Assembly: GCA_021732965.1 (NCBI GenBank)
Contig: JAKFVZ010000064.1
Coordinates: 1 to 9,247, forward strand
DNA: 9,247 bases
Source of the DNA: Reyranella sp.
Lineage (GTDB): Bacteria > Pseudomonadota > Alphaproteobacteria > Reyranellales > Reyranellaceae
Direction: 5' to 3'
Shown here: piece by piece, positions 5,055 to 9,247 of the stretch
Layout: every line of letters begins with the position of its first letter
How positions within the stretch are numbered: position 1 is the first letter of the stretch
The notes under the pieces: generated by a model
The model's input: the letters and a program-made list of their open reading frames with translations, nothing else
Database searches by the model: none
What the model was told of the DNA's origin: nothing
Program-made: the position numbers and the translations under genes

Positions 5055-6113
5055 TCACTCCTTCTCCGGCACCACCGACGGCTGGACGACGCTGTCGTTG
5101 GCGGGGTCGTTCTCCGGCTCCGACGGTGCGGAAGTTTGCGGCGGCAGGGGGGCGTTGGCGATGAAGGCCGCGACGACGGCCGCGGTGGCGCGCGGCGCCT
5201 CCTCCATCGGGTTGTGGCCGAGGTTCTCGAAGATCTCGAGCTTGGCGCCCTTGATGTCCTCCTGGAAGCGGAAGGCGTCGGCGACCGGCACCCAGCGATC
5301 CTTGGCGCCCCAGATGATCAGGGTCGGCACGTCGATGCGCCTGAGCGGCGTGGGATCGAGCGGCTCCTGCGTGCGGGCGCGCTGCAGGGTCGCTTCGCGA
5401 TTGCCGGGAAAGCGCTGCAGCTCCGAATAGCGCCGGATGCGCTCGGGCGTCACCATCGCGGGATCGGCATAGACCTCGCTGAGCGACCGCCGGACGATTC
5501 CTTCCGGCTTGAAGTAGATGCCGATGTCGCCGACGACCGGCGTGCGCGCGAGGCGCGTGGGCAGCGGCGCCTCGCCGCCCTTGCGCGGATAGCCCGCGGC
5601 GTCGACCAGGATAAGCTGGATGACGCGATCGGGCCGGGTCGCTGCGAAGGTCCAGGCGACGGCCCCGCCCAGCGAATGGCCGGCCACGACGACCTTTTCC
5701 AGGCGCAGCGTGTCGATCAGCACCTCGATGAAGTCGGCATAGGCCTCGACCGTATATTCGTCGCGCGGCCAGGCGCCGGTCAGGCCGTGTCCCGGCAGAT
5801 CGACGGAGATGACGCGCGCTTCCTTGCCGAGTTCGCGCGCCCAGCCCTCCCACATGTGCAGCGAGCCGTTCGAGCCGTGGATCAGCAGGATGGGCACGCC
5901 GTCGGGATTGCCCTGCTCGCGGACATGGGCGCTCACGCCGCCGACATCGACGAAGCGGGAGCGGTCGTTCGTGTAACGGGCGATCAGCGTCTCGGGTCGC
6001 AGGGAAGGCGCATAGGCCCACATCGCCACGCCAGCCAGCACGGCGACGCCGAAGAGCGCATAGAGCGGCCAGCGCCGGGGCGGGGCCTCGTCCCTACGGC
6101 GCCGCGGCGGCAT
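5055..6113 (-). CDS. Membrane-anchored alpha/beta hydrolase (fold-1)
   Basis: This 352-aa protein has an Arg-rich N-terminus (MPPRRRRDEAPPRR) followed by one hydrophobic segment at residues 16-34 (WPLYALFGVAVLAGVAMWA). This is a likely uncleaved anchor with the catalytic domain outside the cytoplasm. The hydrolase domain spans about 53-320: oxyanion-region HGSNGS (79-84), DLPGHG (105-110), nucleophile elbow GHSLGG (145-150, Ser147), acid in WGAKDRWVP (Asp272) and LGHNPMEEAP (His300). All triad residues are present. The tail from about 325 is Pro/Glu/Asn-rich and low in complexity. The substrate is unknown; esterase, lipase-like or C-C hydrolase activity cannot be told apart by eye. The gene begins inside the last 20 nt of the mechanosensitive channel gene, so the two are translationally coupled. 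It ends against the palindromic terminator. Confidence 0.87.
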   Translation of the reverse strand: MPPRRRRDEAPPRRWPLYALFGVAVLAGVAMWAYAPSLRPETLIARYTNDRSRFVDVGGVSAHVREQGNPDGVPILLIHGSNGSLHMWEGWARELGKEARVISVDLPGHGLTGAWPRDEYTVEAYADFIEVLIDTLRLEKVVVAGHSLGGAVAWTFAATRPDRVIQLILVDAAGYPRKGGEAPLPTRLARTPVVGDIGIYFKPEGIVRRSLSEVYADPAMVTPERIRRYSELQRFPGNREATLQRARTQEPLDPTPLRRIDVPTLIIWGAKDRWVPVADAFRFQEDIKGAKLEIFENLGHNPMEEAPRATAAVVAAFIANAPLPPQTSAPSEPENDPANDSVVQPSVVPEKE

Positions 6114-8535
6114 CGCCCGGCCTTTCGGGGTGATTTTCCTTCGTCTCCGGCGACGGATCGGCGTGCAGCGAGAAGTTCAACTTGTCGAGGCCGCGCACCT
6201 TGAACTCCGGGACGGGGCTGGGATCGATGATCTTGTTGTCGATCAGCTTCTGCAGGAGCGCGCGGTTGAGATCGTTGGTGACGATCAGGCGGTCCTCGAG
6301 GCGGGCCACGAACACGAACAGCTCGAAGTCGAGACCGCTGGAGGCGACCTTCACGAAGCGCACGATCGGCGCCGGCACCCGCAGCACGCGGGCGTGGCCC
6401 AGCGCGGCTTCGCGCAGGATCGATTCCATCGCATTCACGTCCGTTCCGATGGGCACTGTAAGCTTGATCTCGATGCGGCTCGACGTGTCGGAATAGGTGC
6501 GGTTCACGACCGGGTTCTGCAGGAACAGGCTGTTGGGCACGATGACGTGGGTGCGCTGGAAGGTCTCGATCTCGGTCGCCCGGATGTTGATGCGGCGCAC
6601 GAAGCCTTCGTGGCCGTTCACGGTCACCCAGTCGCCCGCCTTGATCGGCCGCTCGACCAGGAGGATCACGCCTGAGATGACGTTGTTGGCGATGTTCTGG
6701 AGGCCGAGGCCGATACCGACCGACAGCGCACCCAGCACGATGGCCAGGTTGGTGAAGTCGACGCCGAGCGCGCCGATGCCCACCAGGATGGCGATCATCA
6801 CGCCGGCATAGTTGAGGCCGGCATCGATCGACTGGCGCAACGGTATCGGCGCATCGACCGTCGGCAGCACGCGATCGCGCACGATGCTGCGCACCAGCCG
6901 CGCCAGCAGCATGCACACGAAGAACGCCACGATCGCCATGCCCACGTTGCCCAGCGAGATCGTGACGCCGCCCACCTTGACGCCGCGCAGGAGCTGGCCG
7001 AACCCGTCCATGATCGCGTCGGTGTCGACGTTCCAGGTCGCGGGAATGGCGATCGACAGCAGCAGGATCAGGGCCGCGTCGAACACCAGCAGCACGAGAT
7101 ACTGGCCGCGCAGGGTGGTGTCGGGCGCCAGCCCGAGGCTGCGACGAACCCATTTGCCCGACGGCGAGTTGGGGGCCGCCGCCGCTTCCAGCAGGTCGGC
7201 GACGAGCCGGTGCAGCAGCAGGGCGATGCCGATCAGCAGGCAGGTCGTCGAGATCGCCGAATGGAGGTGCGAGCCTAGGGTCGCGTAGCCGATGAGCGAG
7301 AAGACGATCGACGAGAAGACCGCGACCACGAGCGCGAGCCGCGCCACCGTCCACCAGGTGCCGCCGATCATCGGCGGCAACTCCGAGCCTTCGGGACGGG
7401 CCGCCCGCCAGGCCCGGTTGGAGAGGGCAGGCAGGCTGAGGACAGCCACGACGCTGGTCAGCACGACGGCGCCGACCGCGGCCACGGCGTCGCGCCCGTC
7501 GCCGCGCGTCAGCGCCAGGTAGATGAATTCCAGAGGCAGGCTCACCGAGAACAGGCGGCGCAGGGCTTGCGACAGATAGTGTGCGGCATCGTCGGTCAAG
7601 GGCAGCACGCGCCATTCGGGGCGCTGCGGCGACAGGCCCGCCGAGGTCATGCCGAAGACCAGCAGCAGCAGCACGAGGCGCAGCACGGCATCGGGGATCA
7701 GCGTGTCGATCGGAGCGGGTGGATGGCTGGCCAGCAGCAGCTTGCCGATCAGCCACACCGCCAGGATTGGCACGAGGACGAGACCGAGTCCGTCGATGGC
7801 CGTCACGATGGTCTGGTCGCTGTGGGCGTCGATATGCGTGCCGCCCCGTCCAAATCGGCGACGCAGCCATCGCCCGACCCACCACAGGAGGATCGTGATG
7901 ACGGCCCACAGGCCGAGGGGCACCAGGTCCGGGCTGGCGGAGCCCAGCGACAGGAAACCGTCGCGGCTCCAGGCCGCCATGGCGGTGGTGAGGCCCTTCA
8001 CCGACGCCACGAGCTGCGGCCCGATCTTGTGCCAGACGCCGGGCGACAGGGGCGAGGGATCGCGACGCAGCAGGGTCTGCAGCACCAGTTCACCGCGCAG
8101 CCTGGTCATGCGTTCCAGAAGCTGGTCGGCCCGGGCGATCACGACCTCGCACTGCTTGTAGCGGCTCTCCGCGACCGTGGCCTGCTCGGTCAGCCGTTCG
8201 CGCTCGGCCTTAACCGCATCGGTCTCGGGGGGCGCATCGGTGCCGGGCTTCAGTTCCAGCGGTGCCAGGAGCTTCTTGGTGTCGGCCAGGTCGCTGCGGG
8301 CCAGCGCGGCCGCGGCGAGCGCCGCGGCCCGCACATCGGTCGCCTGCTCGCGCAGCCCGTCGATCTCGACCGGCAGCAGGTCGGCCTGCTCCGTGCGCGC
8401 GGCGATGCGGTCGAGTTGCCGCCCCCACAATTCGATGAGCTGGCCGAACGGTCGCTGCGGCGAGAGGGTCTGGGCCGAGGCCGCGACACTGGCGAACAGC
8501 AGCACGAGCCATGTGAGGCGGGCTAAAGATCGCAT
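6094..8535 (-). CDS. Mechanosensitive ion channel, MscS family, with N-terminal DUF3772-type region
   Basis: This 813-aa protein opens with a cleavable-looking signal peptide (MRSLARLTWLVLLFASVAASA, likely cut after residue 21). A periplasmic helical, coiled-coil-like region follows at about 30-150, rich in Arg, Glu and Ala. Next is a DUF3772-like segment around 140-195 (LLRRDPSPLSPGVWHKIGP). Several membrane helices lie at about 204-222, 246-270, 282-300, 330-342, 349-371, 395-419, 428-446, 477-499, 528-550 and 575-592. The pore helix and MscS beta domain follow: GALSVGIGLGLQNIANNVISG (602-622), VERPIKAGDWVTVNG (627-641), RATEIETFQRTHVIVPNS (652-669) and a C-terminal alpha/beta part to about 781. 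Large MscS relatives like this release solutes on osmotic downshock in the inner membrane. The gene is first in a two-gene minus-strand unit. Its ribosome binding site is weak (GGGAA about 12 nt upstream), so a nearby alternative start is possible, but the signal peptide supports this one. Confidence 0.92.
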   Translation of the reverse strand: MRSLARLTWLVLLFASVAASAQTLSPQRPFGQLIELWGRQLDRIAARTEQADLLPVEIDGLREQATDVRAAALAAAALARSDLADTKKLLAPLELKPGTDAPPETDAVKAERERLTEQATVAESRYKQCEVVIARADQLLERMTRLRGELVLQTLLRRDPSPLSPGVWHKIGPQLVASVKGLTTAMAAWSRDGFLSLGSASPDLVPLGLWAVITILLWWVGRWLRRRFGRGGTHIDAHSDQTIVTAIDGLGLVLVPILAVWLIGKLLLASHPPAPIDTLIPDAVLRLVLLLLVFGMTSAGLSPQRPEWRVLPLTDDAAHYLSQALRRLFSVSLPLEFIYLALTRGDGRDAVAAVGAVVLTSVVAVLSLPALSNRAWRAARPEGSELPPMIGGTWWTVARLALVVAVFSSIVFSLIGYATLGSHLHSAISTTCLLIGIALLLHRLVADLLEAAAAPNSPSGKWVRRSLGLAPDTTLRGQYLVLLVFDAALILLLSIAIPATWNVDTDAIMDGFGQLLRGVKVGGVTISLGNVGMAIVAFFVCMLLARLVRSIVRDRVLPTVDAPIPLRQSIDAGLNYAGVMIAILVGIGALGVDFTNLAIVLGALSVGIGLGLQNIANNVISGVILLVERPIKAGDWVTVNGHEGFVRRINIRATEIETFQRTHVIVPNSLFLQNPVVNRTYSDTSSRIEIKLTVPIGTDVNAMESILREAALGHARVLRVPAPIVRFVKVASSGLDFELFVFVARLEDRLIVTNDLNRALLQKLIDNKIIDPSPVPEFKVRGLDKLNFSLHADPSPETKENHPERPGDAAAAP

Positions 8536-8740
8536 TCGGTGCGCGATTCCCGGAAACGACGAAAGGACTTCGTGGTCACTACCACGGGCGGCCCGGATCG
8601 GGCCATGCCGACGGCCTTCTGGCCCCGCGAGAGGGCGAAATCAGGGCGCATTTCGCTGCGCTCCCGTCACGGCCGCTTCGCCGTTGACAGGGCCGGGACG
8701 ACGCGGAACCTTGCCGCCCGAAACGAAAAGGGAGACAGGC
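8536..8740. promoter_or_regulatory. Divergent intergenic region with three inverted repeats
   Basis: These 205 nt lie between the minus-strand mechanosensitive channel gene and the plus-strand dehydrogenase gene, and no gene is visible in them. Inverted repeats are CGTGGT/ACCACG around CACT (8571-8586), GGCCCG/CGGGCC around GAT (8590-8604), and GCGAAAT/ATTTCGC with an 8-nt spacer (8635-8656). The first and third are the best operator candidates because their arms are less dominated by G and C. No transcription factor gene is nearby to connect them with. Confidence 0.35.
8684..8712 (+). promoter_or_regulatory. Possible sigma-70-type promoter for the dehydrogenase gene
   Basis: TTGACA (8684-8689) is a consensus -35 hexamer. 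After 17 nt comes AACCTT (8707-8712), a weak -10. Transcription would begin near 8719, giving a leader of about 22 nt containing AGGGAG before the ATG at 8741. The -35 and the spacing are good and the -10 is poor, so this is a tentative call. Confidence 0.4.
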
Positions 8741-9247
8741 ATGGCCGAGGGCCAAGGTTCCGTTGGCGAAGTCCGCATCAAGCCCGACCGCCTGCACGAC
8801 TTCACGATGGCGATCTGCCGGGCCGACGGCAGCTCCGCCGAGGAAGCGAAGCTCGTCGCCGATCATCTCGTCCTCGCCAACCTGTTCGGCCACGACAGCC
8901 ATGGCGTCGGCATGATGCCGCACTACATCCAGAACACGATCAACGGCGCCTGCAAGCGCAACCACCACGCAAAGATCGATCGCGACAACGGCGCGGTGAT
9001 CGTGGTCGACGGCGGCGCCGGCTACGGCCAGGTCATCGCCAAGGAGGCGATGGACATCGGCATCGAGCGGGCGAAGAAGCACGGCGTCTGCGTCGTCGGC
9101 CTGAAGAACTCGCACCATATAGGCCGCATCGGCCATTGGGGCGAGCAGTGCGCGCGCGCCGGCATGGTCAGCACCCATTGGGTGAACGTGCACGGCCACA
9201 AGTCGCTGGTGGCGCCGTTCGGCGGCGCCGAGGCGCGCTTCACGACC
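8741..9247 (+). CDS. Malate/L-lactate dehydrogenase family (Ldh_2) NAD(P)-dependent oxidoreductase, partial (3' end beyond window)
   Basis: The first 169 codons are present and the frame is open to the right edge. The ATG follows AAAGGGAGACAGGC, a good ribosome binding site. Features of the Ldh_2 (YlbC/ComC/allD-like) fold include an N-terminal helical part, GHDSHGVGMMPHYIQ (50-64), VVDGGAGYGQVIAKEAMD (88-105), VVGLKNSHHIGRIGHWGEQ (118-136) and VAPFGG (157-162). His54 and His125 fall in conserved active-site segments. The family uses NAD(P)H to reduce 2-oxoacids or oxidises 2-hydroxyacids, including malate, lactate, ureidoglycolate and sulfolactate. The substrate cannot be set from this half. 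It is not the classic lactate or malate dehydrogenase fold. Confidence 0.88.
   Translation, partial: MAEGQGSVGEVRIKPDRLHDFTMAICRADGSSAEEAKLVADHLVLANLFGHDSHGVGMMPHYIQNTINGACKRNHHAKIDRDNGAVIVVDGGAGYGQVIAKEAMDIGIERAKKHGVCVVGLKNSHHIGRIGHWGEQCARAGMVSTHWVNVHGHKSLVAPFGGAEARFTT

Noticed and set aside
5136..8526. Plus-strand open frames opposite the hydrolase and channel genes
   Set aside because: The minus-strand frames carry clear family motifs over their whole length. The plus-strand frames show only Arg-, Gln- and His-rich shadow sequence.
8579..9199. A 206-aa minus-strand frame opposite the dehydrogenase gene
   Set aside because: The plus strand encodes a clear Ldh_2 N-terminus with a good ribosome binding site. 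The minus frame has no recognisable pattern.

Overview
The window is dense, GC-rich bacterial chromosome with strong G/C preference at third codon positions, short gaps and overlapping genes. Codon use and gene families (a DUF3772-type MscS channel, an MSMEG_1061-type PPOX protein, an Ldh_2 dehydrogenase) suggest a proteobacterium, most likely alphaproteobacterial. The species cannot be named from the sequence. No tRNA, rRNA, CRISPR array, insertion sequence or phage gene is visible.

Layout. (1) Left edge, minus strand: two adjacent small proteins with matching N-termini, one complete (51-368, single membrane segment) and one cut by the window edge (1-46). (2) Plus strand 480-5013: five tightly packed genes that look like one operon. 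They encode an FMN-binding PPOX-fold protein, a membrane fatty-acid-desaturase-like protein, a MetX-like alpha/beta-fold acyltransferase or hydrolase, a 480-aa protein with an N-terminal thioredoxin-like domain, and a UGSC-family selenoprotein. Junctions are a 19-nt overlap, a 14-nt gap, an 8-nt overlap and an 11-nt gap. (3) A 38-bp perfect palindrome fills almost all of the 41-nt gap between the convergent transcription units. (4) Minus strand 8535 to 5055: a large DUF3772/MscS mechanosensitive channel and a membrane-anchored alpha/beta hydrolase, overlapping by 20 nt. (5) A 205-nt divergent intergenic region with several inverted repeats. (6) Plus strand 8741 to the right edge: the first 169 codons of a malate/L-lactate dehydrogenase family (Ldh_2) gene.

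The most important point is at 4774-4776. An in-frame TGA there would normally be called as the stop of a 94-aa protein. Reading continues in the same frame for 78 more codons with full similarity to the UGSC family, and the TGA falls exactly at the U of the U-G-S-C motif. A 7-bp hairpin with G and U in its apical loop follows at the distance expected of a bacterial SECIS element. I therefore annotate a 173-residue selenoprotein (4492-5013) with selenocysteine at residue 95. The gene just upstream carries a CHTC thioredoxin-like active site and is a natural candidate redox partner. The five-gene cluster may be a lipid- or acyl-related redox pathway with a selenoenzyme at its end. Its substrate is not evident, and this pathway idea is inference.
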